64,000 nt of DNA from an uncultured Maribacter sp. (lineage in GTDB: Bacteria > Bacteroidota > Bacteroidia > Flavobacteriales > Flavobacteriaceae). Position numbers and translations under genes: made by a program. The notes below the pieces were generated by a model. That model was not told the DNA's origin. It made no database searches and saw only the letters and a program-made list of their open reading frames with translations. Positions 9,319 through 19,046 of the stretch are shown in pieces. The stretch is from NCBI GenBank assembly GCA_947498505.1, contig CANMKG010000009.1:45564-109563 (forward strand). The letters run 5' to 3'. Position 1 is the first letter of the stretch. Every line of letters starts with the position of its first letter.

Positions 9319-10323
9319 ATGAAGCCGTACAAACCTAAGAATAGATTAGCAGCTGAAGATTATATAAATGGTATTTTAAAAGGAGATAGGGTAATTCTTT
9401 CTAGAGCAATAACTGTTATAGAAAGTAATTTAGAAAGTGATAAAAAACTTGCTAAAGCAATTATTCAAGAAATTTTACCCTTATCTGGAAAATCAATACG
9501 AATAGGAATTACTGGTGTTCCTGGGGTAGGTAAAAGTACTTTCATTGAATCTTTTGGTAAATGCTTAATAACACAAGGGTATAAGGTAGCTATACTTTCT
9601 ATAGACCCAAGTAGTCAACGTTCTCGAGGTAGTATTTTAGGTGATAAGACTCGCATGGAAGATTTAGCAAATGCTAAAGAGGCATATATAAGACCTTCAG
9701 CTTCTGGAGATACGCTGGGCGGCGTTGCAAATAAAACAGGTGAAACTATGTTGCTTTGTGAAGCTGCTGGTTATGATGTTGTGCTTGTTGAAACTGTCGG
9801 GGTAGGGCAATCGGAAACTGCCGTACATGGCATGACCGACTTTTTCTTATTGCTAATGCTTGCAGGGGCTGGAGATGAATTGCAAGGCATAAAAAAAGGC
9901 ATTATGGAAATGGCTGATATGGTTGTTATTAATAAGGCCGATGGAGATAACGTGCGCATGAGTCAATTAGCAAAAAGACAATATGAAAATGCAATGCATA
10001 TTTTTCCGCAATCAGAATCTGGGTGGAGTCCTGTAGTGAGTACAGCTTCTTCGATTAATAATATTGGTATTGATGTTGTTTGGAAAGAAATTCAAAAATT
10101 TAAAAGTTTAGTAGATGCTAACGGCTATTTCTTAAAAAATCGAAATCATCAGCGAATACAGTGGATGTATAATAACATTAATGAAGAACTAAAGCATCTT
10201 TTTTATGGTTCTGAAGATATATCCAATGAGCTTACTGTATTAGAAAATAATATAATTTCTTCCAAAATATCCCCAGTAAAAGCTGCTCAAAATATACTAC
10301 AGAAATTTAAAGAGTCGTTATAA
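9319..10323 (+). CDS. meaB: Methylmalonyl-CoA mutase-associated GTPase MeaB (ArgK family)
   Basis: The 334-residue G3E-family GTPase protects and reloads methylmalonyl-CoA mutase with adenosylcobalamin. The Walker A is GITGVPGVGKSTFIESFG (residues ~62-79); SIDPSSQRSRGSILGDKTRM, VETVGVGQSE (Walker B/switch) and VINKADGDN (NKxD) follow. The helical C-terminal dimerisation region is complete. It is the first gene of a rightward run and complements mutA on the opposite strand. Confidence 0.93.
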   Translation: MKPYKPKNRLAAEDYINGILKGDRVILSRAITVIESNLESDKKLAKAIIQEILPLSGKSIRIGITGVPGVGKSTFIESFGKCLITQGYKVAILSIDPSSQRSRGSILGDKTRMEDLANAKEAYIRPSASGDTLGGVANKTGETMLLCEAAGYDVVLVETVGVGQSETAVHGMTDFFLLLMLAGAGDELQGIKKGIMEMADMVVINKADGDNVRMSQLAKRQYENAMHIFPQSESGWSPVVSTASSINNIGIDVVWKEIQKFKSLVDANGYFLKNRNHQRIQWMYNNINEELKHLFYGSEDISNELTVLENNIISSKISPVKAAQNILQKFKESL

Positions 10324-10398
10324 AAGTAAATCCCTTGTTTTTTTCATTTCATTAATTTTACTTGTGCTAGTGTAAAATAACTAGTATCAAGTTTTCCT

Positions 10399-10929
10399 AT
10401 GAAATTGATTAGACTTAAAAATATTTCGGATGCGTATTTCAATGCCGCTTGGATATTATATGAAGAAGCTTTTCCGATAGAGGAACGCAGGTCATTAGAT
10501 ATTCAAACTCAGATTTTACAAAAAGAAGAATATCATTTTGATATTTTAGTCGATGAGGAACAATTTGTTGGATTTATTCTCTGGTGGGATTTTGATACAT
10601 GTAGATATATAGATTATTTTGCAACAGCAGTAGAGCAAAGGAACAAAGGTATTGGGCAATTAATGCTTAACGAGTTTGTAAATCAGAATAACAAACCAAT
10701 AATATTAGAAGTGGAACTGCCTACCTCAAATATTAATGAGCGTAGAATAAAGTTTTATGAAAGAATAGGGTTTAAGCTAAATCAACATTATTATGAAATA
10801 CCGCCTCAAGGAGAAGGCCAGTTACCCTTGCAATTATTAGTAATGTCATATCCAGATTTCATTTCCCAAAGAGATTTGGAACTATTTATTAATATATATC
10901 ATCCTATTGTTTTTAGTAATGAATGGTAA
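10399..10929 (+). CDS. GNAT family N-acetyltransferase
   Basis: This 176-residue cytoplasmic protein has a GNAT fold: the acetyl-CoA pyrophosphate loop is EQRNKGIGQLMLNEF (residues ~77-91, matching Q/RxxGxG/A), and the last strand is KFYERIGFK. The substrate cannot be read from sequence. It overlaps the downstream YcaQ-like gene, so the pair is likely co-transcribed. Confidence 0.8.
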   Translation: MKLIRLKNISDAYFNAAWILYEEAFPIEERRSLDIQTQILQKEEYHFDILVDEEQFVGFILWWDFDTCRYIDYFATAVEQRNKGIGQLMLNEFVNQNNKPIILEVELPTSNINERRIKFYERIGFKLNQHYYEIPPQGEGQLPLQLLVMSYPDFISQRDLELFINIYHPIVFSNEW

Positions 10930-12142
10930 ATCTAAAATTAAAAAATTGTCGATACAACAAGCAAGAAAACTTGTTTTGCACGCTCAAAAAGTATATCCCA
11001 CCAAAAAAACTGGTAGTGCTTTAAATAGTACGCTGGCATCTCTTGAACATTTAGGATATATTCAAATAGATACTATTTCTGTTGTGCAAAGAGCACATCA
11101 TCATACATTATGGAATCGTAACCCACGTTATGCAAATAAACACTTGGATCAACTAATCGCAAACAAACAGGTTTTTGAATATTGGTCCCACGCTGCAGCG
11201 TATTTACCAATTACCAACTATAGGTATAGTTTACCACGTAAACATGCTTATAAAAGTGGAAAGGAGAAGCATTGGTATTCGCCAGATAAAAAGTTAATAA
11301 AATCTGTGCTAGAGCGGATTTCTGAGGAGGGGCCTCTAATGGCGAAAGATTTTGAAAATACTGGTAAGAAAAAAGGAGATTGGAAAACTAAACCAACCAA
11401 ACAAGCTTTAGAGCATTTATTCATGCAAGGCGACCTTATGATTAGTAAACGAGTAAACTTTCATAAGGTATATGATCTTACAGAAAGAGTTTTGCCAAAG
11501 GGTGTAAATACAACACCGCCTACAACTGAAGAGTATGCTAAGTTTTTAATTGTATCCTACCTAAAAGCTAATGGAATTGGACAGGCGGCGGAAATGTCTT
11601 ATTTGCTTAGAAATACAAAACCATTTATTCTAACTATGCTTCAACAAATGTTGGAAAATAATGAGGTAATAGAGGTAAATGCCAATAACCAAAAGTACTT
11701 TGTATTACCAGATGCTTTAAGTTTATTAAATAAACCATTGCAAAGAAGTAAACTTAAAATTCTTTCCCCTTTTGATAATTTACTTATTCAAAGAAAAAGA
11801 ATGAAAGTACTTTTTGATTTTGATTATCTTATAGAATGTTATGTTCCAGAGGCTAAAAGGAAGTTTGGATATTTTTCTTTACCCATCTTGTGGGATGGCA
11901 GATTAGTAGCAAGAATGGACTGTAGAACTGATAGAAAATTAGGGTTATTGCATATTCATCATTTAGCGTTAGAGTCTTGGTTGAAAAAAACAGATGCTTT
12001 CGCTTTAGCACTTTGTAAAGAATTAGTTCCATTTTTAACATTTAATGGTTGCGATAGTCTAAAAGTTCATAAAATTACGCCCAATACTTATAAATCAGAG
12101 CTATCCTCAATATTATCAAAAAAGATTAACCTAATTCAATGA
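10907..12142 (+). CDS. Winged-helix YcaQ/AlkZ-like DNA glycosylase family protein
   Basis: The 411-residue product matches the HTH_42 (YcaQ/AlkZ) family of DNA interstrand crosslink glycosylases, made of tandem winged helices and a beta-barrel. The proposed catalytic Q-x-D motif is visible as IQIDTISVVQRAHHHTLWNR near residue 52, followed by FEYWSHAAAYLP. The C-terminal PFDNLLIQRKRMKVLFDFDYLIE is also typical. The listed start overlaps the acetyltransferase by 23 bp; an ATG at 10919 (residue 5) is an equally likely start. Activity on crosslinks is known for the family, not shown here. Confidence 0.82.
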   Translation: MFLVMNGKSKIKKLSIQQARKLVLHAQKVYPTKKTGSALNSTLASLEHLGYIQIDTISVVQRAHHHTLWNRNPRYANKHLDQLIANKQVFEYWSHAAAYLPITNYRYSLPRKHAYKSGKEKHWYSPDKKLIKSVLERISEEGPLMAKDFENTGKKKGDWKTKPTKQALEHLFMQGDLMISKRVNFHKVYDLTERVLPKGVNTTPPTTEEYAKFLIVSYLKANGIGQAAEMSYLLRNTKPFILTMLQQMLENNEVIEVNANNQKYFVLPDALSLLNKPLQRSKLKILSPFDNLLIQRKRMKVLFDFDYLIECYVPEAKRKFGYFSLPILWDGRLVARMDCRTDRKLGLLHIHHLALESWLKKTDAFALALCKELVPFLTFNGCDSLKVHKITPNTYKSELSSILSKKINLIQ

Positions 12143-12996
12143 ACGAGATAAAAACGTATCATACTGAAAATTTAAATTTTGGGGTTTCTAAATTGGAAGC
12201 TACTTATGAAAAAAGAAGTGGCAAAACAGATGAACCCCATCGTCATGATTTTTACACGGTTTTGGTTGTAAAAAAAGCAAAAGGGGTGCATAATATTGAT
12301 TTTAATACATATGATTTAGCTAACAATCAGTTATATTTTATAGCACCTGGTCAGGTACATCAATTGGTTGAAGATAAAATTCCTGTTGGATTTTCTTTAG
12401 TGTTTTCAGCACAGTTTTTAGTTCAAAATGGTATAGAGCTATCTTTTATAGATAATCTAAATTTGTTTGAAGATTATGGTCAGAGCCCGCCATTAGTTCC
12501 TAACAAAATACAGTTTAATAAAATAGAAAACTATTGTTCGGAAATGCATAAGTTACAAAATGGTAGTGCAAATATGAAGGAGTTGTCTATTGGAGCTTAT
12601 TTGAAATTATTACTGATAGATTGTAACAATATATGCGACATAAATCCAATAGAAATTAATTTAGATAATTCGGGTAATCATATAATTAGAAGTTTTAAAA
12701 AATTAGTTAACCAAAAATATCAGGAAGAACATTCTACGCAATTTTATGCTAATGAACTTCATATAACGTCAGATCATTTAAACAGGGTTTTTAAATCTAA
12801 AATAGGAAAAACAGCTAAGGAATATATTCAATCTAAAATAATTACTGAAGCTAAGCGATTGTTATATTTTTCAAACCTTACTACTAAAGAAATTGGGTAT
12901 ACATTGGGTTTTAAAGAGCCTGGAAATTTTAGTGCTTTTTTTAAAAAATGTACAAACAGTTCTCCTTTAATGTTTAGAAAGGCATTTAAAAAATAG
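12139..12996 (+). CDS. AraC family transcriptional regulator with cupin N-terminus
   Basis: This 285-residue regulator has an N-terminal cupin sensing domain (DEPHRHDFYTVLVVKKAKG, then FIAPGQVHQL) and a C-terminal double helix-turn-helix (residues ~190-285) ending in KEIGYTLGFKEPGNFSAFFKK. The start ATGA overlaps the stop of the YcaQ-like gene. It is 110 bp upstream of the pirin gene and may control it; that link is inference. Confidence 0.88.
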   Translation: MNEIKTYHTENLNFGVSKLEATYEKRSGKTDEPHRHDFYTVLVVKKAKGVHNIDFNTYDLANNQLYFIAPGQVHQLVEDKIPVGFSLVFSAQFLVQNGIELSFIDNLNLFEDYGQSPPLVPNKIQFNKIENYCSEMHKLQNGSANMKELSIGAYLKLLLIDCNNICDINPIEINLDNSGNHIIRSFKKLVNQKYQEEHSTQFYANELHITSDHLNRVFKSKIGKTAKEYIQSKIITEAKRLLYFSNLTTKEIGYTLGFKEPGNFSAFFKKCTNSSPLMFRKAFKK

Positions 12997-13105
12997 ACAG
13001 GTTGTTTATCGCGTTTTTATATGTTAATGCTGTTTTTTTATATGTTCTGTTGACTTTAAAAACTAAACCTTTGTGTAAAAATTAGTTTAACATATACAAA
13101 ACATT

Positions 13106-13819
13106 ATGAGTACGGTTATACACAGAGCAGAAACAAGAGGTCACGCGAATCATGGCTGGTTAAACTCCTATCACACATTTAGTTTTGCAGGGTATCATAA
13201 CCCTGAAAGAATGCATTTTGGCGTTTTAAGAGTTTTAAATGATGACAAAGTACATGCAGGTAAAGGATTTGGTAAGCACCCACATGATAATATGGAAATA
13301 ATTTCAATTCCTTTGGAAGGAGATTTAGAGCATAAAGATAGTATTGGAAACACTACCGTTATAAAAGAAGGGGACATTCAGGTAATGAGTGCGGGTACTG
13401 GAGTGCATCATAGTGAGTATAATAAAAACCATGATAAAGATGTAAATTTTTTGCAGATATGGGTTTTTCCAAATAAACGAAATGTAGTACCTAGGTATGA
13501 TCAAATTTCAATTAAAGCAATTGAAGAACTTAATAAATTCTACCAAGTATTATCTCCAAACAAAGAAGATCAAGGCGTCTGGATACATCAAGATGCTTGG
13601 TTCAGTATTGGGAAATTTGAAAAAGGAAATTCTGATAGCTATGCTATTAAAAAACCAGATAATGGAGTTTATGTATTTGTCTTAGAGGGCAGTGTTGAGG
13701 TTAATAACCAGGAGCTTGCAAAAAAAGATGGAATGGGTATTTGGAATACCAATACTGTTAATATCTCAGCAACAACAAATTCGCGTGTACTATTAATGGA
13801 TGTTCCTATGAATATTTAA
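13106..13819 (+). CDS. Pirin family protein
   Basis: The 237-residue bicupin has the pirin signature: HGWLNSYHTFSFAGYHNPER, then the metal ligands in GKHPHDNMEIISIPLEGDLEHKDS (written here in parts: HPHDNMEI, then LEHKDS) and SAGTGVHHSEYN. Bacterial pirins have been reported as quercetinase-like dioxygenases or redox-responsive modulators. It is the last gene of the rightward run and faces a bidirectional terminator. Confidence 0.9.
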   Translation: MSTVIHRAETRGHANHGWLNSYHTFSFAGYHNPERMHFGVLRVLNDDKVHAGKGFGKHPHDNMEIISIPLEGDLEHKDSIGNTTVIKEGDIQVMSAGTGVHHSEYNKNHDKDVNFLQIWVFPNKRNVVPRYDQISIKAIEELNKFYQVLSPNKEDQGVWIHQDAWFSIGKFEKGNSDSYAIKKPDNGVYVFVLEGSVEVNNQELAKKDGMGIWNTNTVNISATTNSRVLLMDVPMNI

Positions 13820-13854
13820 AGCTCTAATCTAATGTTTTATAACTGCTGATTTTA

Positions 13855-13895
13855 TAATTCAACCCTACTTGTGGTATTAAAGGAGGGTCGAATTA
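13855..13895. terminator. Bidirectional terminator hairpin
   Basis: An imperfect inverted repeat pairs TAATTCAACCCT (13855-13866) with AGGGTCGAATTA (13884-13895), with a 17-nt loop. It lies between the convergent pirin gene and the TPR lipoprotein gene, where a shared terminator is expected. Confidence 0.65.
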
Positions 13896-13912
13896 TAGTT
13901 GTTATATATAAA

Positions 13913-15634
13913 CTAATATTTAATTTTTGATGCAGATAATGTGATATCTGCAGTAGACCACACGTTTTCCAGAAGTTTTGCCGTTTCAACAGCTTTTTCG
14001 TTAGCATTTAGCTTTTCGTATGCCGATTGCAAACCATGCAATGCCCATCCGTTTTTTGGAAGTCTTACTAAATCTTCATTGTATGTGGCAACAGCATCAT
14101 TGTATTTTTTTGCGGCTATTTGAATTGCTCCTAAATGGTGTCTAACGGAAAAAAACCAATCTGGCGGCTCATTATAATTTAGATTGTCTTCTATGATAAT
14201 TGCCTCTTTCAACAGTTTAATGCTTTCATCATATTTCTTTTCTTCTGCAAGAATTTCGGCGGTTAAAACCTTTTTAGCTATTTGAAGTAATACATCCACG
14301 GAATTGATATCCCAAATTGTAATTTCTTTTAAACTTTCATCTTCCGCATACTTTTCCAATAATTTTAGTTCTTCTTTGGCCTTAGCTACATTTTTGATTC
14401 CAAGAAAAGCTATCCCTCGGGCATAGTGCCTTATGGCTTCAGGGTATTTTAAAGTTGAATCGTTATTTTTCATCTCTAAAATTTCCTGCCATTTTCCAAA
14501 CTTTGCATAAACATAATACGGTATGGTATAATAGTGCTGAATTGTTCCCCAACCGGGCTCTTTCATTAACTGAGTATTAGAATGCTCAGCAACCTTGTTT
14601 GCAGCTTCAATTGCCCATTTGCTATTTCCTTCAAGAGTAGCAGTGGCAGCCATAAAGTGGTAGTTATGTGGAAAGTAGGCTAACGGATAAGCGCCTTGAG
14701 CATTACAAGCTGCAACATACGTGCTATCCACTAATACAGCTTTTATATTTGAAATTGTTCCTTTATGGTAGTCTCCTGTACGAATGTAAATATGAGAAGG
14801 CATATGTACTAAATGACCTGCACCAGGAACCAAACCATCGTCAAATGCTTTTGCACTTGTTAAACCTTTTTCTGGGGAAAAAGAGGATTCCACGGCATGA
14901 ATATAAAAATGATGTGCACCAGGATGGTTCGGGTTAATTTTTAACGCTTGTTCTAGTAAAGAAATAATTTCGGGAGTCCATTCCCTTGTATTTCCTTCTT
15001 TGTCCCATAAATCCCAAGGATGTAGATTCATTATGGATTCTGCGTACATTGCACATATATCTGCATCATTAGAAAAATTGGCATAAACATCCTGCATAGC
15101 TTTAGCGTATGCCATATCTAATGGTGTTCTGTCATCGGGTGCTGCTTTGGAATACCTATTGGAAAGTGCATTAATTAGTGCTTTTTCTTTTTCTGTTATT
15201 TTTACTGATAATTTCACCGCTTTTTGAACTGCTTCGTAAGCTCTTTCATAATTATCAGGTTCCATACCTGCGTTATAATTTGGGCCTAAAACGTAAGCGT
15301 AGCCCCAAAATGCCATCGCACAATTTGGGTCTAATTTAGTAGCATAGTAAAAAGATCTCGCAGCTTCAGCATGATTAAACCCGTAGGCAAGTACCAAACC
15401 TTGATTAACATACTGTTGTGCAAGTGTTGATTTTGTTGTAACCGGAAATTCCAAAACATCTAATCCATCTATAATCGGAGCAACATTGTCCTTCTTATAC
15501 CAATCTTTATCTGTAACTATTGGTGCGCAAGAGAGATATTCTTTTTTTTGAACCTCTTCGGTATTACTTTTTTTGTTTTTACATCCTGTTAATACAATTA
15601 AAAGGAAAACCAGATAATAGTGTTTCGTCTTCAT
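13913..15634 (-). CDS. Tetratricopeptide-repeat lipoprotein
   Basis: The 573-residue protein starts with a lipoprotein signal (LLIVLTGCKN, lipid-anchored Cys at residue ~18). Conserved segments include QGLVLAYGFNHAEAARSFYYA, AMAFWGYAYVLGPNYN, HPGAHHFYIHAVE and MPSHIYIRTGDYHKG, a pattern of TPR-type helical pairs with conserved His residues found in many Bacteroidota and proteobacterial proteins of unknown function. It is probably attached to the outer or inner membrane facing the periplasm. Confidence 0.75.
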   Translation of the reverse strand: MKTKHYYLVFLLIVLTGCKNKKSNTEEVQKKEYLSCAPIVTDKDWYKKDNVAPIIDGLDVLEFPVTTKSTLAQQYVNQGLVLAYGFNHAEAARSFYYATKLDPNCAMAFWGYAYVLGPNYNAGMEPDNYERAYEAVQKAVKLSVKITEKEKALINALSNRYSKAAPDDRTPLDMAYAKAMQDVYANFSNDADICAMYAESIMNLHPWDLWDKEGNTREWTPEIISLLEQALKINPNHPGAHHFYIHAVESSFSPEKGLTSAKAFDDGLVPGAGHLVHMPSHIYIRTGDYHKGTISNIKAVLVDSTYVAACNAQGAYPLAYFPHNYHFMAATATLEGNSKWAIEAANKVAEHSNTQLMKEPGWGTIQHYYTIPYYVYAKFGKWQEILEMKNNDSTLKYPEAIRHYARGIAFLGIKNVAKAKEELKLLEKYAEDESLKEITIWDINSVDVLLQIAKKVLTAEILAEEKKYDESIKLLKEAIIIEDNLNYNEPPDWFFSVRHHLGAIQIAAKKYNDAVATYNEDLVRLPKNGWALHGLQSAYEKLNANEKAVETAKLLENVWSTADITLSASKIKY

Positions 15635-15756
15635 CGCTGTAGTTTATAAGATTAGACATTAAATTTATCGGGAGAAGATATACAAGATACAAAATGTTTA
15701 AAAATCAGAGAAAAGTCCACCAACTTTCTCGCGGGCTAAATATTTTGTTGATTTGC

Positions 15757-16866
15757 TTACATTAAAGCATTAATAAATACTTCCATTTCTTGTTGTGTGC
15801 CAACGGTTATTCTGGACCACTTTCCGGTTTCTTCATATATACGAGTTCCATGAATATTTTTGCTTTTCAATCTAGAAAAAAAATCTCTTTTATAATTTTC
15901 TAAAGAGAAGTAAATAAAATTTGTGTGCGATGGTATGCATGAAATTTTCAACCTTTCTAGTTGTTCAATAGTATACGCTCTTACTTTTTTATTTGTTTCA
16001 ATAAACGCACTTGTAAATTTTTTATCGTTTAATGAAGCTAAAGCTCCAGATACAGATGTTATACTAATACCTCCATTTGGCCACGATTGTATTTTTTTTA
16101 AGGCGATAATGGTGTCTGAATGTGCAACAGCATAACCAATTCTGGCACCAGCCATGCCATAAAGTTTAGAGAATGTTTTTGCAATAATTACATTTTTGTT
16201 GGTTAAAACTTGCTTGCTAAGTGATGGTTGAGAGGTTAAATCAATGTACGCTTCATCAATAAGTACTAAGGTTTTTTTTGAAGCTTCACTTACAAAAGAG
16301 AGTAATTCATTGCTATCACAAATTGTACCCGTTGGATTATTGGGGTTACAAATGTAAACCAGAGAAGTATCCGACGTGATGGCATTTAGCATTCCGTTTA
16401 AATCATGCTTTTTATTTTTGGTTAAGGGAACTGATATTTTTTGTAGTCCTAAATTTTTAGCAGGAGAAGTCCAATAGTCAAAGGTGTTTTTAGCTATTAC
16501 ATAATTACCACCTTTAAAAGCAGTATGCAGTAAAATAGTATTTAAAATTTTTGTTGAACCGGCATCTAAAAGAATATTTGAGGCAGTAACATTATTGTGT
16601 TCGGCAATTGCAGAAATTAACTTGGGAGTTGTTCTAAAACCATATTTATTACTATGTTTTACGCTCGTTTCCATTGCTTTGACGGCAAGTGGAGAAGGTC
16701 CGTAAGGGTTTTCGTTAGCGTTTAGATAAATAGGGGTTTTATGTAAGTTTGTAATTTCATCATCAGTCACTGGATGCCCTAAACCATCAAAACTTACTAA
16801 ACCTAAGCCGACTACCCCTAATCCTACTTTTTTTAACCAAAATCTTCTGTTAACATCATTTTTCAT
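15757..16866 (-). CDS. Pyridoxal-phosphate aminotransferase, HisC-like, with Tat-type signal
   Basis: The 369-residue protein is a fold-type I aminotransferase close to histidinol-phosphate aminotransferase: YLNANENPYGPSP, CNPNNPTGT, LIDEAYID and the PLP-Schiff-base Lys in AKTFSKLYGMAGARIGY. Unusually for HisC it begins with NRRFWLKKVGLGVVGLG, a twin-arginine-like signal, so a folded, exported enzyme is likely. No other his genes lie nearby, so a role in histidine synthesis is doubtful. Related exported HisC-like enzymes are known in Bacteroidota and proteobacteria without a firm function. Confidence 0.85.
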   Translation of the reverse strand: MKNDVNRRFWLKKVGLGVVGLGLVSFDGLGHPVTDDEITNLHKTPIYLNANENPYGPSPLAVKAMETSVKHSNKYGFRTTPKLISAIAEHNNVTASNILLDAGSTKILNTILLHTAFKGGNYVIAKNTFDYWTSPAKNLGLQKISVPLTKNKKHDLNGMLNAITSDTSLVYICNPNNPTGTICDSNELLSFVSEASKKTLVLIDEAYIDLTSQPSLSKQVLTNKNVIIAKTFSKLYGMAGARIGYAVAHSDTIIALKKIQSWPNGGISITSVSGALASLNDKKFTSAFIETNKKVRAYTIEQLERLKISCIPSHTNFIYFSLENYKRDFFSRLKSKNIHGTRIYEETGKWSRITVGTQQEMEVFINALM

Positions 16867-16925
16867 TTCATATAGATTTTAAAATCAATCTATTAAAGAT
16901 AATGAAAAGATGTTTCTCAGATGTT

Positions 16926-17291
16926 TTACTTTGTTTTTATGACGCCATTTTTAAACAACGTTATAGCTTGATTTAATACGACGTTAATTTCGGAAATCGG
17001 TAAGTCCTCTTCAGGGTTTACATTAAAAACTTTCATTTTGGATCGTGTACCTTTTTCTAATCTGGGATGATTAATGTAATCTCCATGTACTATTAGAAAA
17101 TAGGGATTGTTTGTTTTTTTATCAACCCATAAATAGCAAAACATTTTTTCTTTATAACAAAAGCAAGGCATACCATATTTTGTAGTTTCATTAACATTAT
17201 CATCAAAATTTAAGAGAATATCTCTCATTGCTAACAAACAACTTTTGTTGGGTTCTTTTTTGTTGAAGTAAAAACTCTCATTGCTATGCAT
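16926..17291 (-). CDS. DUF1801 domain-containing protein
   Basis: This 121-residue cytoplasmic protein resembles DUF1801 (YdhG/YobT-like) proteins: a helical N-terminus, TKYGMPCFCYKEKMFCYLWV and the basic LEKGTRSKMKVF segment. The family fold is SCP2/frataxin-like and the function is unknown. Another DUF1801-type gene lies at 61035-61358. It is a single gene flanked by ~60 and ~95 bp gaps. Confidence 0.72.
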   Translation of the reverse strand: MHSNESFYFNKKEPNKSCLLAMRDILLNFDDNVNETTKYGMPCFCYKEKMFCYLWVDKKTNNPYFLIVHGDYINHPRLEKGTRSKMKVFNVNPEEDLPISEINVVLNQAITLFKNGVIKTK

Positions 17292-17386
17292 TGTCTTATA
17301 TGTGTAATTGATTTACTTTGAATTGAATGGGAACAAGTTACTAATTTTAAAGAATGTCCAGTTCTTAGAAAATGTCTTGTTATTAA

Positions 17387-17887
17387 TTATTTAATTTTTA
17401 TGTGGGTTTCCTGTAGCCCTTTTTCCTTAAAAAAATTGATTAAATCAGTAGAATTGCCCACGTTTGCATGATGTAAAAGTGTAAAACCATGTGGTCCTTT
17501 TGCAAATAGTAAATCAGGATAGGTCTGTAAAGTAGCTTTTACCAAATCAGTTTTTCCTAACATGGTAAGGGTAAACAAGTTTACTCTAGCACCTTTAGAA
17601 ATTAGGTAATTAGCAATTTCTTTATTTCCCAAATGAGCAGCTCCTTCAATGGCTTCTTCATAATCTGAATTTCCCCAATCATAACTGGCATAAATTAAAT
17701 TAGGATATTCGTTTAACATTTCTTTTACTAAAGGTAAATTTTTGTGCCCTGCGATTACAAATTCTTTGACAAGTTTTGTTTCAATCGGGTTTTGTTTTTT
17801 GGAAGATTGTGAAAATGATAAAATAGGGTAGGAAGAGGTTAAAACAACTCCACCAACCATGTTTCTGATAAATTTTTTTCTATGCAT
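17387..17887 (-). CDS. Ankyrin-repeat protein with N-terminal export signal
   Basis: The reading frame opens at 17920, but the ATG at 17887 (MHRKKFIRNMVGGVVLTSS) gives a signal-like N-terminus with a basic patch and hydrophobic stretch and is the better start, leaving 166 residues. At least three ankyrin-like units follow (GHKNLPLVKEMLNEYPNLIY, GAAHLGNKEIANYLISKGAR, HGFTLLHHANVG). Likely periplasmic or lipid-facing protein-interaction module; partner unknown. Confidence 0.72.
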   Translation of the reverse strand: MHRKKFIRNMVGGVVLTSSYPILSFSQSSKKQNPIETKLVKEFVIAGHKNLPLVKEMLNEYPNLIYASYDWGNSDYEEAIEGAAHLGNKEIANYLISKGARVNLFTLTMLGKTDLVKATLQTYPDLLFAKGPHGFTLLHHANVGNSTDLINFFKEKGLQETHIKIK

Positions 17888-17966
17888 GACTATATTTTTA
17901 ATGTATGCTAAAATCAGCACTTTAAAGTCAAAATACTTTAAAAAACATGTTTTTTAAGACGAAAAA

Positions 17967-18977
17967 TTAGTTGGAAACGTATTTTTTTCGAAATTCCGTA
18001 GGAGTTATGCCTGTGTGTTTTTTAAAAGCAATATTAAAAGCCGTGATAGTGCCGAAACCAGAGTCGTATGCAATAGAAGCAATTTTTTTATCATTTTGTT
18101 CTGAACAAGAAAGAAGTGTTTTTGCTTTTTTAATTCTATAGTTGTTTACCAATTCTTTAAAGTTTTGCCCAGTATTTTGGTTTACAGATTGTGATATTTC
18201 TCTAGAATTTATAGATAACCTTTCCGATATAACCTTAATTGATATTGTAGAATCTAAATAAATGTTCTCGCTTTCTAATATTTTTTTTACTTGTTCAAAT
18301 ATTTTTACAGAACTGGTATGGTCAAGTTTTGAACTGTTATATTTTTCTAGGTTAAAATTAGAGCGATTTAAAAAAAGAATGGTGAATCCATAGATGAGAA
18401 ACGAATAAAAAATAGGTCCGGATATATAGTATAACCCCAGATTTAAAAAATTACTTAGGTAAAACACCCATATAGCAGTTACACCAATTAAGATGGTTCT
18501 ATACCATTTTTTCTTTTTAGGAGAAACTTTTTTTTTGGTATTAAACAATGTTAACCATGAAAGTACTAGGTAAAATGCTAGATGGAAAACGACTATTCCA
18601 TAGTTCCAAAAAGTTTCAAAATGTCCGTTACTTGGTATTATTGGTATTAGAAGAATAAATATAAAAAATGGAGCTAAATGTAAATTATCTACACTTGTTA
18701 TGTTCTTTTTATAAAATAAAGACTTTCCGTAAAACCATAAAAAAGGGCCTACTATAAAAATACCCGAAATACCAATGTTTTTTTGCCACGCCTCAAGTGG
18801 TAAATAATATCCTAATATTGATTTTCCTATTCTAACTGTTAATCCAAAAAGAACTAGACCTAAATAAAGATTTGACTTTTTGGAATTTGTTTTGGCGGTT
18901 AAAAGGTAAATAGAAAGTAAAATACCCTGACAAAAACCTAAAATAGCAAGAATAGGGGTAATGTTATCTATGAACAT
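17967..18977 (-). CDS. Membrane-anchored AraC family regulator
   Basis: The 336-residue protein has six to seven hydrophobic helices in residues 1-200 and a C-terminal AraC DNA-binding domain (residues ~230-336) with IASIAYDSGFGTITAFNIAFKK. This 7TM-plus-AraC arrangement is common in Bacteroidota. It sits between the ankyrin gene and the flavoprotein gene; targets unknown. A second protein of this architecture is encoded at 34333-35361. Confidence 0.85.
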   Translation of the reverse strand: MFIDNITPILAILGFCQGILLSIYLLTAKTNSKKSNLYLGLVLFGLTVRIGKSILGYYLPLEAWQKNIGISGIFIVGPFLWFYGKSLFYKKNITSVDNLHLAPFFIFILLIPIIPSNGHFETFWNYGIVVFHLAFYLVLSWLTLFNTKKKVSPKKKKWYRTILIGVTAIWVFYLSNFLNLGLYYISGPIFYSFLIYGFTILFLNRSNFNLEKYNSSKLDHTSSVKIFEQVKKILESENIYLDSTISIKVISERLSINSREISQSVNQNTGQNFKELVNNYRIKKAKTLLSCSEQNDKKIASIAYDSGFGTITAFNIAFKKHTGITPTEFRKKYVSN

Positions 18978-19046
18978 TGATATTACGTTTAGCCAAATGT
19001 ATTAACATTTGACAATACAAATATCAATTTTATCTTAATATTAGGA